Source: Anaerolineales bacterium (GTDB lineage: Bacteria; Chloroflexota; Anaerolineae; Anaerolineales; Villigracilaceae). Taken from it: a stretch of 54,586 nucleotides of DNA. The stretch is taken from the NCBI GenBank assembly GCA_014860745.1, contig JACZJC010000042.1, positions 1 to 54,586 on the forward strand. Direction: 5' to 3'. The first letter of the stretch is position 1. Every line of letters begins with the position of its first letter. The translations under genes and the position numbers were made by a program. Below the pieces are notes generated by a model. The model did no database searches. It saw only the letters and a list, made by a program, of their open reading frames with translations, and was not told where the DNA came from. Positions 8,206 to 15,897 of this stretch are shown here, in pieces.

Positions 8206-8568
8206 ATGGACGATAAAATCACAATCATCGAAGGACCGCCCCCAGTCTTTGAGCACGTGAATGATGGCTGGGCAATGGGCTTGAACGAAAGCCCTTCACT
8301 CTCCGTCCCTGCGCTGACGCGGCTGCGAACTTTTAACGGTCCCGCGCTCGTGCAGAGATGCTACACCGCCTGGCATAGCAAGGCATCCATCCACCTGCAT
8401 TATCGCAACGACCTGGGGCTCGAACAGACCGCGCCCATTCTCGCCGCCCGCAACGTGGAAACCCCCGAAGGCCACGTTTTACTTTTGTGGGTGTACCTCG
8501 ATGGCGATGGCGTGGAATACGAGCTGGATGCCGACGACGACCAGATGGACGATTTCCCCGACGAATAG
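8206..8568 (+). CDS. Conserved-looking hypothetical protein with acidic tail
   Basis: 120 residues, no signal peptide or membrane helix. A globular part (RLRTFNGPALVQRCYTAWHS, then HVLLLWVYLDGDGV) is followed by an acidic tail ending DADDDQMDDFPDE. An AGGT Shine-Dalgarno lies 6 nt before ATG. A perfect intrinsic terminator follows the stop, so it is probably monocistronic. I do not recognise the family. Confidence 0.7.
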   Translation: MDDKITIIEGPPPVFEHVNDGWAMGLNESPSLSVPALTRLRTFNGPALVQRCYTAWHSKASIHLHYRNDLGLEQTAPILAARNVETPEGHVLLLWVYLDGDGVEYELDADDDQMDDFPDE

Positions 8569-8577
8569 AAAGGAATC

Positions 8578-8616
8578 AGATGACAGTCATTTTGGAAATG
8601 ACTGTCATCTTTTTTT
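8578..8616 (+). terminator. Perfect intrinsic terminator
   Basis: AGATGACAGTCATTT and AAATGACTGTCATCT form a perfect 15-bp stem with a 3-nt TGG loop, followed by seven T. The start codon of the next gene is only about 7 nt beyond the T-run. Confidence 0.92.
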
Positions 8617-8622
8617 AACTCC

Positions 8623-9393
8623 ATGACATCGCTTCTCTCCTCGACGCAGGCTGGCTCCGTTATTCTGACACTTAATCGTCCCGAACGCGCAAACGCCTTC
8701 AACTTTGAAATGACGACCGCCCTGCAACGCGCCCTCGCTGAAGCGGAGAATGACTCCAAAGTGCGGTGTGTGGTCATCACTGGTGGAGGGAATGTTTTTA
8801 GCGCAGGGCAGGATATCGGCGAAATGAAAACGGTCGGGGATGAAATTTCCTATCGCGAACATTTGAACAAAACCTACAACCCGTTGATTCTCCAGATCAG
8901 AAATATGGGAAAGCCCGTCATTGCCGCGGTGAATGGAGCGTGTGCCGGCGCGGCCTTTGGCATTGCCCTGGCCTGTGATTTGCGGATTGCAAAATCAAGC
9001 GCCTATTTCGTGGTGGGATTCAGCGGCATCGGACTCGCACCCGACTCGGGTATTTCATTATTTTTGCCGAAATACATCGGCCTGGGCCGCGCGCAGGAAT
9101 ATTTTTATTCCAACAAAAGGATACCGGCACAGCTGGCTTATGAATGGGGCATGGTCAACCGGGTGGGTGGATTCAACTATCAGCGGATGGTCATGCAGGT
9201 TGCGGAGGAGCTGGCCACAGGTCCGCGTGAGGCGTTTGCAGCAGGGAAGAAAGCGTTCAATCAGGCGATCCTTCCCAATTTGGAAGAAGTGCTCGACTAC
9301 GAGGGAATCCTCCAGGATGCAGCCGGCAAATCGATGGAGCATCGTGAAGGAGTGGCGGCGTTTATTGAAAAACGCCCCCCAAAATTTGGGTAG
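8623..9393 (+). CDS. Enoyl-CoA hydratase/isomerase (crotonase) family, PaaG-like
   Basis: 256 residues. Crotonase fold: LTLNRPERANAFN at the N-terminus, oxyanion-hole segments FSAGQDIGEM (about 66-75) and GACAGAAFGIALACD (about 106-120), and GIGLAPDSGISLFLP with an Asp at the place used by PaaG/enoyl-CoA isomerases. It probably acts in fatty-acid or aromatic acyl-CoA degradation; the exact substrate is uncertain. It agrees in theme with the glutaryl-CoA dehydrogenase-like gene 1.7 kb downstream. No Shine-Dalgarno is visible, and the ATG lies immediately after a terminator. Confidence 0.9.
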   Translation: MTSLLSSTQAGSVILTLNRPERANAFNFEMTTALQRALAEAENDSKVRCVVITGGGNVFSAGQDIGEMKTVGDEISYREHLNKTYNPLILQIRNMGKPVIAAVNGACAGAAFGIALACDLRIAKSSAYFVVGFSGIGLAPDSGISLFLPKYIGLGRAQEYFYSNKRIPAQLAYEWGMVNRVGGFNYQRMVMQVAEELATGPREAFAAGKKAFNQAILPNLEEVLDYEGILQDAAGKSMEHREGVAAFIEKRPPKFG

Positions 9394-9573
9394 CGTATCT
9401 TTTCACTATGAGGAAGGGTTATTAAGAATATTCAAAATCAGTCATTTTCTACCGAAGATAATCGGATTTTTGTCATATTGACGCTGGGTTGATAATCGTG
9501 TAAAGTTCGAAGGCAATTGTGATTTATTGGATTAATCGTATGCCCCAATGTTCTTACATACACTGTGTTTAAT

Positions 9574-9612
9574 GCGGGCAACCCCGTCCGGGGTGCCCGC
9601 TTATATTTTCTC
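9574..9612 (+). terminator. GC-rich hairpin with T-rich tail upstream of gdhA
   Basis: GCGGGC-A-ACCCC pairs with GGGGT-GCCCGC around a GTCC loop (9574-9600) and is followed by TTATATTTTCTCT. It sits about 35 nt before the gdhA start and about 90 nt after a TTGACG-N17-TAAAGT promoter-like stretch near 9480. It is either a terminator of upstream transcription or an attenuator in the gdhA leader. Confidence 0.6.
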
Positions 9613-9635
9613 TAACACCTTCTTAGGAGAATAAC

Positions 9636-10934
9636 ATGTCAGGACAGATCAACGCTTTTGAAATGGCGCAGAAACAGTTCGATGCTGTAGCCAAGCAATT
9701 GAAACTCGATTCCGGCGTGGCAGAAGTGCTGCGCTGGCCAATGCGCGAGTATTCCTTCCGCATTCCCGTACGTTTGGATGATGGTTCGCTCAAGGTCTTT
9801 CAGGGATTTCGCGTTCAGCACAATGATGCGCGCGGCCCCAACAAGGGCGGCATTCGCTTCCACCCCGCGGAGACGATGGACACCGTCCGCGCACTGGCCA
9901 CATGGATGACCTGGAAATGCGCTGTGGCGGATATTCCGCTGGGCGGCGGCAAGGGCGGCATTATCGTCGACCCATCCACCCTTTCCGTGGGTGAAAAGGA
10001 AGAACTCTGCCGCGGATGGGTGCGCGCCATGTGGAAGAATATCGGCCCGCGCAATGATGTTCCTGCTCCTGACGTGGGGACAACTCCTCAAATGATGGGC
10101 TGGATGATGGATGAATATTCCCGCCTCGTCGGTCAATATACTCCCGGCGTCTTCACCGGCAAACCTCTCGGCGGCGGCGGTTCATTGGGACGCACCGAAG
10201 CGACCGGCTACGGCGTCATCTACACTGTGCGCGAAGCGATGAAACACCTCGGCATGGATCCCAAGAAAGGCGTTGCGATTCTTCAGGGCTTTGGCAATGT
10301 GTCACAATATGCGGCTATTGGTTTCGTCGAAATCCTCGGCGGCTCTGTGGCCTGCGTCTCCTGCTATGACCGCCACGACAAAAAAGCCTATACCTACAGC
10401 AAAAAAGGCGGCATCGACCCGCGCTTCCTGCTTTCGATTGTGGACGAGTACGGAACCATCGACAAGAAAAAGGCCATGGACTCCGGTTATCAGGTGGATG
10501 ACGGCGACAAGTGGATCGAATTCGAAGGCGATGTTTTAATCCCTGCCGCGCTCGAAGGACAGGTCAATGGCGATACTATTAAAAAGATGTCCAAGGGCAT
10601 CAAGATCGTTGCCGAAGGCGCGAACGGACCCACCACACCTGAAGCCGACGACTTCTTAAAGAAAAACAACATCTTCAACATCCCTGATTTTCTCTGCAAC
10701 GCAGGCGGCGTGACCACCTCCTACTTCGAACAGGTTCAGAACGATATGAACTTCTACTGGAGCAAGGACGAAGTGCTCGAAAGACTTGACCAGAAAATGA
10801 CCTCCGCTTTCCACGGCGTGCTCGAACGCAGTGAAAAGGAAAAAGTCTATATGCGCGATGCCGCCTACATGGTCGCCATCGACCGCGTGGTGAAAGCAAT
10901 GGAATTGCGCGGCTGGTTGACGGGTGCAGCGTAG
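9636..10934 (+). CDS. gdhA: Glu/Leu/Phe/Val dehydrogenase, glutamate dehydrogenase type
   Basis: 432 residues. It interconverts glutamate and 2-oxoglutarate plus ammonia. The N-terminal dimerisation/substrate domain shows VQHNDARGPNKGGIRFHP and catalytic ADIPLGGGKGG (Lys). VPAPDVGTTPQMMGWMMDE is typical. The dinucleotide domain begins near VAILQGFGNVSQYAA, and ITAANG-type EGANGPTTPEAD follows. Hexameric GDH length (about 420-430). A strong TTAGGAG Shine-Dalgarno lies 8 nt before ATG, and a terminator follows at 10961. Cofactor preference is not clear from sequence alone. Confidence 0.93.
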   Translation: MSGQINAFEMAQKQFDAVAKQLKLDSGVAEVLRWPMREYSFRIPVRLDDGSLKVFQGFRVQHNDARGPNKGGIRFHPAETMDTVRALATWMTWKCAVADIPLGGGKGGIIVDPSTLSVGEKEELCRGWVRAMWKNIGPRNDVPAPDVGTTPQMMGWMMDEYSRLVGQYTPGVFTGKPLGGGGSLGRTEATGYGVIYTVREAMKHLGMDPKKGVAILQGFGNVSQYAAIGFVEILGGSVACVSCYDRHDKKAYTYSKKGGIDPRFLLSIVDEYGTIDKKKAMDSGYQVDDGDKWIEFEGDVLIPAALEGQVNGDTIKKMSKGIKIVAEGANGPTTPEADDFLKKNNIFNIPDFLCNAGGVTTSYFEQVQNDMNFYWSKDEVLERLDQKMTSAFHGVLERSEKEKVYMRDAAYMVAIDRVVKAMELRGWLTGAA

Positions 10935-10960
10935 TTTAGCGGTTAGCTTTTAGCGATTGG

Positions 10961-10994
10961 AAAAGAGGATGTGCTGTGGCATGTCCTCTTTTTT
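10961..10994 (+). terminator. Intrinsic terminator after gdhA
   Basis: AAAAGAGGA (10961-10969) pairs with TCCTCTTTT (10984-10992), and the T-run continues. A TTTAGCGGTTAGCTTTTAGC stretch of the same type as the repeat at 26143 lies between the gdhA stop and this hairpin. Confidence 0.8.
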
Positions 10995-11118
10995 GTTTCC
11001 CGCACCCTGCTTAACTGATGTTTGGTTCTGTTTTCTGAAACATTTCCATCGCCCAGACATTTGATACAATCACCATGCAACCAATACCAATCACTAATTA
11101 CCATCCCCAGAGGAATCC

Positions 11119-12294
11119 ATGGCCAAACAATCTTTCAAATGGGAAGACCCCTTCCTTTTCAACGACCAACTGACCGACGAAGAACGCATGATCCGCGACA
11201 CGGCAAGAAAGTATTGCCAGGATAAGTTAATGCCGCGCATCCTCGAAGCGAATCGCAAAGAGATCTTCCATCGCGAGATCATGAATGAAATGGGCAGCAT
11301 GGGACTGCTCGGCTGCACCCTGCCCGAAGAATACGGCGGAGCGGGGTTGAACTACGTTTCGTACGGATTGATCGCCCGCGAAGTGGAACGTATGGACAGC
11401 GGGTATCGCAGCGCGATGAGCGTGCAAAGTTCGCTGGTGATGCATCCCATTTATACCTATGGCACAGAAGAACAACGTAAAAAATATTTACCCAAACTCG
11501 CCAGCGGAGAACTCGTCGGCTGTTTCGGGCTGACCGAGCCGAATCATGGCAGTGACCCCGGCAGCATGGAGGCCCGCGCCAAAAAAGCAGACGGCGGATA
11601 TATTGTGCATGGCAATAAAATGTGGATCACCAACTCGCCGATTGCAGATGTGTTCATCGTGTGGGCAAAGTTGGATGGCGAAATCAGAGGTTTCATTCTC
11701 GAAAAAGGAATGAAAGGCTTGAGCGCCCCGAAGATCGAAGGCAAGTTCAGCCTGCGCGCCAGTTCCACGGGAGAGATCGTGATGGAGGAAGTTTTTGTGC
11801 CCGAAAAAAACATCTTCCCTGAGGTCAAGGGGTTGAAAGGTCCGTTCGGGTGTTTGAACAAGGCTCGTTATGGAATTGCATGGGGAGCATTGGGCGCAGC
11901 GGAATTCTGCTGGCATGCGGCGAGACAATACACCTTGGACCGTCCGCAGTTCGGCAGACCGCTGGCTGCAAATCAATTGATCCAACTAAAGCTGGCGAAT
12001 ATGATGACGGAGATAACTTTGGGATTGCAAAGCGTTCTGCGCGTTGGCCGCTTGATGGATGAAGATAAGTCCACACCTGAGATGGTTTCACTCGTCAAAC
12101 GCAATTCCTGCGGCAAGGCGCTGGAGATCGCGCGTCACTCACGCGATATGCACGGAGGCAATGGTGTTTCGGATGAATATCATGTCATTCGGCACGTGAT
12201 GAATCTGGAAGCGGTCAACACTTATGAAGGCACGCACGACATTCATGCGTTGATCTTGGGAAGAGCACAAACGGGGTTACAGGCCTTTTCGTAA
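11119..12294 (+). CDS. Acyl-CoA dehydrogenase, glutaryl-CoA dehydrogenase-like
   Basis: 391 residues. FAD acyl-CoA dehydrogenase fold: [13 protein letters not shown] and [14 protein letters not shown] line the flavin site, and the catalytic base is the Glu in [20 protein letters not shown] (about residue 370). That last motif, together with [20 protein letters not shown], is closest to GcdH, which converts glutaryl-CoA to crotonyl-CoA. It may pair functionally with the crotonase upstream. No ETF genes are in the window. An AGAGGAA Shine-Dalgarno precedes ATG. Confidence 0.88.
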   Translation: MAKQSFKWEDPFLFNDQLTDEERMIRDTARKYCQDKLMPRILEANRKEIFHREIMNEMGSMGLLGCTLPEEYGGAGLNYVSYGLIAREVERMDSGYRSAMSVQSSLVMHPIYTYGTEEQRKKYLPKLASGELVGCFGLTEPNHGSDPGSMEARAKKADGGYIVHGNKMWITNSPIADVFIVWAKLDGEIRGFILEKGMKGLSAPKIEGKFSLRASSTGEIVMEEVFVPEKNIFPEVKGLKGPFGCLNKARYGIAWGALGAAEFCWHAARQYTLDRPQFGRPLAANQLIQLKLANMMTEITLGLQSVLRVGRLMDEDKSTPEMVSLVKRNSCGKALEIARHSRDMHGGNGVSDEYHVIRHVMNLEAVNTYEGTHDIHALILGRAQTGLQAFS

Positions 12295-12327
12295 GTACAG
12301 ACGATAGACCGTTGACGATGGACGATA

Positions 12328-12364
12328 AAAACAGCGGCTTGCTTTTTTGGCAAGCCGCTGTTTT
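12328..12364. terminator. Bidirectional intrinsic terminator
   Basis: AAAACAGCGGCTTGC and GCAAGCCGCTGTTTT form a perfect 15-bp stem around a TTTTTTG loop. A-rich and T-rich flanks let it serve both the plus-strand acyl-CoA dehydrogenase and the minus-strand VOC operon. A CGATAGACCGTTGACGATGG stretch just before it resembles a common short intergenic repeat. Confidence 0.85.
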
Positions 12365-12456
12365 ATACTTCACGTTTTACGCTTTACTTTTCATTCATAG
12401 CGCCGACCGTGTCTGTGGCTCAGAATCAGGCCAGAGTGAGAGAAGAGGCGGGTTTG

Positions 12457-12822
12457 TCATTGTTTTTCCATCAGTTCAATTCGATTCCCAAACGGATCAA
12501 AAATATGCGCACGAATGTATCCGTCAAGAGGAGGTTGGGATGTATCGGTTTCATAACCAGCCTTTTGGGTTTTTGAGACAAATCCCATCAAGTCGTCGAC
12601 TATAAAAGTAGGATGTGCCTTGCGTGCGGATCGAAAATCAGTTTCAATGCCTAGGTGTAGCCGCACGGATTCTGATTCAAACCAGACTCCGCCGCGTTTG
12701 ACCAACTCAGCGGGTTTAGGAATTTCGGTAAAGCCCAGCAGGTTAACGTAAAAAGCGCGAGCCTTATCCTCTTCGCCCGTAGGCATCGCAATCTGAATGT
12801 GGTCAATCGATAGGATTTTCAT
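12457..12822 (-). CDS. VOC (glyoxalase/bleomycin resistance) family protein
   Basis: 121 residues from ATG at 12822. The single VOC module begins ILSIDHIQIAMPTGEEDKAR and ends IRAHIFDPFGNRIELME, whose Glu is a usual metal ligand. The His in IDHIQIA is another. This resembles small dioxygenase/glyoxalase-like proteins; the substrate is unknown. Its ATG overlaps the stop of the upstream rhodanese gene by ATGA only if that gene is read through its internal UGA. The two are therefore probably translationally coupled. Confidence 0.88.
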   Translation of the reverse strand: MKILSIDHIQIAMPTGEEDKARAFYVNLLGFTEIPKPAELVKRGGVWFESESVRLHLGIETDFRSARKAHPTFIVDDLMGFVSKTQKAGYETDTSQPPLDGYIRAHIFDPFGNRIELMEKQ

Positions 12823-13286
12823 GGTTCGAGGGGATATCCAGCATCGCTCCAGGCAGCCAGTCCGCCGAGAAGAGCTTCCGCTTTTGTGTATCCGTTTTGC
12901 AGGAGGAGGAACGCCGCACGGGCGCTCGTATGTTCGTTCGGTCAGGTACAGTAGGTGATGATCCACTTGTCTTTTTCGAGTGAAAGGCTGCCAATGTTGG
13001 TCTCGAAATTTTCCAGGGGAATCGAGATCGCTCCGGCGGCGTGGGCCGACTTGTAAGAGTCTGCGCTTCGCACATCCACAAGGATGGCTTGCCCGGAGTC
13101 CAATGCGGCTTTGGCATCTTTCACGCTTATGCGCGGGACTTGATCCTCGGTTTGCGGAGCATTGCCGTTTTGGTTTTGCGGCTGGGTCGGGATGGCAGTG
13201 GGAGTTGCCTGCGGTAAAAATGAGTTGCAGGCGAGGGCGGCAAGTGTAAGAATTGAAAATGCCAGGAGTAGTTTATATTTTTTCAT
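12819..13286 (-). CDS. Rhodanese-like lipoprotein, predicted selenoprotein (UGA = Sec)
   Basis: 155 residues if UGA at 12942-12944 is read as selenocysteine; 114 if it stops there. The N-terminus MKKYKLLLAFS with LAALAC is a lipoprotein signal, then a Pro/Thr/Gln linker, then a rhodanese domain (ISVKDAKAALDSGQAILVDV, SADSYKSAHAAGAISIPL). The stop falls inside the active-site loop, in WIITYCT-U-PNEHTSARAA. Many rhodanese relatives have Cys at this place (CTCPNE). Beyond the UGA the frame continues for 40 codons with a normal end (LLQNGYTKAEALLGGLAAW) and stops overlapping the next ATG. A SECIS-like hairpin follows the UGA. A sequencing error or a true nonsense mutation is the alternative. Confidence 0.82.
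12909..12927 (-). promoter_or_regulatory. Candidate bacterial SECIS hairpin
   Basis: On the minus strand GAGCGCC (12927-12921), loop CGUGC, GGCGUUC (12915-12909): 7 base pairs including one G-U. The apical loop starts 21 nt after the UGA and has G in its second place. Both fit the usual bacterial rules (loop 16-37 nt downstream, G among the first two loop bases). It is coding sequence at the same time, as bacterial SECIS elements are. Confidence 0.7.
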
Positions 13287-13310
13287 CTCTCTCCTTGAAA
13301 GATTTAACCA

Positions 13311-13368
13311 TAGGGACACAGCGAGTTGATCCATGATTTTGACTATAAATTGTTTCGCTGTGTCCCTA
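13311..13368. repeat. 14-bp inverted repeat TAGGGACACAGCGA
   Basis: TAGGGACACAGCGA (13311-13324) and TCGCTGTGTCCCTA (13355-13368) are perfect inverted copies separated by 30 nt. It lies between pepF and the rhodanese gene. It looks like a small palindromic dispersed element; no ORF lies inside. Confidence 0.7.
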
Positions 13369-13384
13369 CTTTTCAGACGCTCTT

Positions 13385-15187
13385 TTACAACTGGCAATAC
13401 CGATCCACACGTTTGCCAATGATGGCGAGGCTGTCGGCCCAGAATTTTTTGGTACGGATGTTGATGCCGAATTTATCAGCCAGGTCGGCTGCGCGGGCTT
13501 CACCGGTGGAGGCGAGCAGTGCCTTGTACGCAGGGACAAAATCCGCGCCGCGTTTTTGGTAGATGGCATACAGGCCGGTAGCGAAGAGCAGGCCGAACGT
13601 GTAGGGATAATTATAGAAGGAGAAGCCGCTGGAATAGTAGTGAGGCTTCCACGTCCACATGAATTTTTGCAGGTACTTTTCATCCAGACCTTCGCCGTAG
13701 GAAGCTTTTTGCGCGCGTTCCATGATGTCGTTGAGGTCGTCGGCTGAAAGTTCGGATTTTGCGCGGCGTTCGAAGACTTCCTTCTCGAAGAGATAGCGGG
13801 AATAAATATCCACAACCACCTGAGAAGCGTTATTCATCTGTGCTTCGAGCACAGCCAGAATTTCCTGCGGATCGGTAACCTGTTCCAACACTGCTTCAGT
13901 GACGATTGTCTCGCACATGATGGAGGCTGTTTCGGCCAGCGTCATGGGTGTAGCTTGCTGTAATTCGGTTTTATTGGCCTGATAGGCACATTCGTTGTGA
14001 AAGGCATGTCCCAGCTCATGTGCCAGCGTGCCAACCTGATCCAGCGAGCCGTCAAAGTTTGCGAGAATGCGGCTTTCCTTTACCCTGGAAACGCCCATGC
14101 AAAATGCGCCGCCGCGCTTGCCTTCGCGCTGTTCGGCATCGATCCAGTTATTGTCGAAGGCGCGTTTGGCAAAGGTGCCAAGTTCAGGCGAGAACTTGTT
14201 GAAGTTGGTGACGATGAAATCGCGGGCTTCGTCCCATGAATAGACTTTATCGGTCCTGCCCATCGGGGCGAAGAGATCCCACCATGCCAGTTTGTCCTTG
14301 CCGATGAGTTTGGCTTTGTGCTTGAAATATTTCTGGAACATCGGGAATGAATCTTCCATCGCGCCGAGCATGGCATCGAGGGTGGCGCGGTCGATGCGGG
14401 CGAAATCGAGCGAGGCGTGGACGGCATCTTCACGTCCGCGTTTTTTATCGAGGATGAGCGTCTCTCCCTTGACCCCGTTCATGCAGGCCGCCAATGGTTC
14501 CTTGACTCCCTCCCAGGCCGCATTCTCCGCTTCGTATCCGCGGCGGCGGGTGGCTTCGTCGGGATGCGAGCGCAGGTTGATGAGGGCTGGCATGGGCATT
14601 TTCTGCGCCTTGCCGTCCAGTTCAAAGTCCACGGTCATTTGCGAGGTCACTGTCCCTTGCAATTTGCCAAAGGCGTTGCCCCCGCTCAAGGTCAGTTCTG
14701 CGGCGAGCACTTCCTCGGCTTCACTCATCAAATATTTGGATTGTTCCACGGCTTCGTTGAGGGCGAATTCATGCACTTTGGCAGAGTCGTTTGTCTTTGC
14801 GGCTTTTTTGACGGCGGCCTTGCCCAACGTCCCCACCCAGGCCTGGAATTTGGTGTTGAGCACGCTGGCCCGCACCGAAATTTGCTCGAACTCCGAGAGG
14901 ATGCGCATGGCCTCCTGGTTGCGGGAGTCGGTGGTAACGAAAGAATAGATGTAGGGTTGGATGGTGCCTGAAAGTTCAAAAAGCGCGTTGAAGCGGTCCA
15001 CCGATTCACCAAGCAGTTTGCCGAGTTTCTTCGGCTCGGTCTTTGAATCCTCCTTGCTGGCTTTCTTGAAGAATACTTCCATTTCATCCAGCGCGGACTT
15101 GTATTTCTTGAGGGCGTTCTTGAATTCCTTTGAATCAAGCGATGGATAGACGTTTGTCATATCCCAGCGGGTTGCGGAAACGGTCAT
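13385..15187 (-). CDS. pepF: Oligoendopeptidase F, M3 family zinc metallopeptidase
   Basis: 600 residues. Cytoplasmic oligopeptide hydrolase. The zinc site HELGH is in TLAHELGHAFHNE (about residue 395), with the third ligand region in MTLAETASIMCETIV. The N-terminal helical part (YPSLDSKEFKNALKKYKSAL) and the C-terminal FYNYPYTFGLLFATGLYAIY are typical of PepF. ATG at 15187 is chosen over an upstream ATG because AGGAG lies 8 nt before it. The product lacks a signal peptide. Length is normal for the family. Confidence 0.93.
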   Translation of the reverse strand: MTVSATRWDMTNVYPSLDSKEFKNALKKYKSALDEMEVFFKKASKEDSKTEPKKLGKLLGESVDRFNALFELSGTIQPYIYSFVTTDSRNQEAMRILSEFEQISVRASVLNTKFQAWVGTLGKAAVKKAAKTNDSAKVHEFALNEAVEQSKYLMSEAEEVLAAELTLSGGNAFGKLQGTVTSQMTVDFELDGKAQKMPMPALINLRSHPDEATRRRGYEAENAAWEGVKEPLAACMNGVKGETLILDKKRGREDAVHASLDFARIDRATLDAMLGAMEDSFPMFQKYFKHKAKLIGKDKLAWWDLFAPMGRTDKVYSWDEARDFIVTNFNKFSPELGTFAKRAFDNNWIDAEQREGKRGGAFCMGVSRVKESRILANFDGSLDQVGTLAHELGHAFHNECAYQANKTELQQATPMTLAETASIMCETIVTEAVLEQVTDPQEILAVLEAQMNNASQVVVDIYSRYLFEKEVFERRAKSELSADDLNDIMERAQKASYGEGLDEKYLQKFMWTWKPHYYSSGFSFYNYPYTFGLLFATGLYAIYQKRGADFVPAYKALLASTGEARAADLADKFGINIRTKKFWADSLAIIGKRVDRYCQL

Positions 15188-15336
15188 GGATGATCTCCTG
15201 GAAAAAAGATGGGGCAAGTATACCGTGAGTTAGTTACGGGCAAAACCTTCCAGGGGAGGGCCTGCTTCATGGAACTTTCGGGTGAACATTTCAGTCTTTT
15301 TTGAGGTACAGTTAATATGACAAACGGAGGTGCTTT

Positions 15337-15810
15337 ATGAAACAGGATAAATTTCTGACTGGCATTTTGATCGGGATCGGCGTGCTCATCCTGCTGGCGC
15401 TGGGACTTTTCTTCACGCGGCAGGACAAGCGCGAGTATGTTGCAGATACCACACCCGATGGCGTAGTCCATAACTATGTGCTGGCTGTCTTGAACAAGGA
15501 TTACCAGAAAGCCTACGGCTACCTGGCGGATATCGAGCACAAACCCACTTATGAAGAATTCCGTCAATCCTTTTTTAATGGTATGGTCAACCCCGGTGAT
15601 GTAGGTGTGGATGTTGGAGCGGTGGAAATCAATGAGGACGAAGCGGTGGTTACCCTGGCCATCTATTATTCCAATACCGACCCATTCTCCAGCCGCTATT
15701 CCAGCGAGGACCGCGCTTTGCTGGTGAAGCAGAACGGCGATTGGAAGTTGAATTCCATGCCCTATAATTTCTGGGATTACAACTGGTACCAGGAACTGTA
15801 CAAGCCGTAA
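15337..15810 (+). CDS. Membrane-anchored small protein, NTF2/DUF4878-like fold suspected
   Basis: 157 residues. One N-terminal membrane helix (LTGILIGIGVLILLALGLFF), then a soluble domain outside the membrane. TPDGVVHNYVLAVLNKDYQKAYGYL, plus the later VVTLAIYYSN and LLVKQNGDWKLNSMP, resembles the cone-shaped NTF2/DUF4878 proteins often found as lipoprotein-like bacterial exports. A strong CGGAGGTG Shine-Dalgarno precedes ATG. Function unknown. Confidence 0.78.
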   Translation: MKQDKFLTGILIGIGVLILLALGLFFTRQDKREYVADTTPDGVVHNYVLAVLNKDYQKAYGYLADIEHKPTYEEFRQSFFNGMVNPGDVGVDVGAVEINEDEAVVTLAIYYSNTDPFSSRYSSEDRALLVKQNGDWKLNSMPYNFWDYNWYQELYKP

Positions 15811-15817
15811 TAGTTAT

Positions 15818-15885
15818 GTCATTGCTTCGTCGCGCACCGCCCTGCATTCGGTACAGGGAAGAACAATAGCGTTCCTCGCAATGAC
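15818..15885. repeat. TCATTGCGAGG-type palindromic repeat, copy 1
   Basis: TCATTGC near 15819 is mirrored by TCGCAATGA at 15876-15884. It lies between two plus-strand genes and ends shortly before the next ATG. Related copies are at 40709-40799 and 51664-51703. Confidence 0.6.
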
Positions 15886-15897
15886 GGAGTGTAAACC

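Noticed and set aside
12942-13286. A 114-residue rhodanese ending at the first UGA
   Set aside because: It would lack half of the rhodanese fold and leave a gap before the next gene; the read-through version is more consistent.
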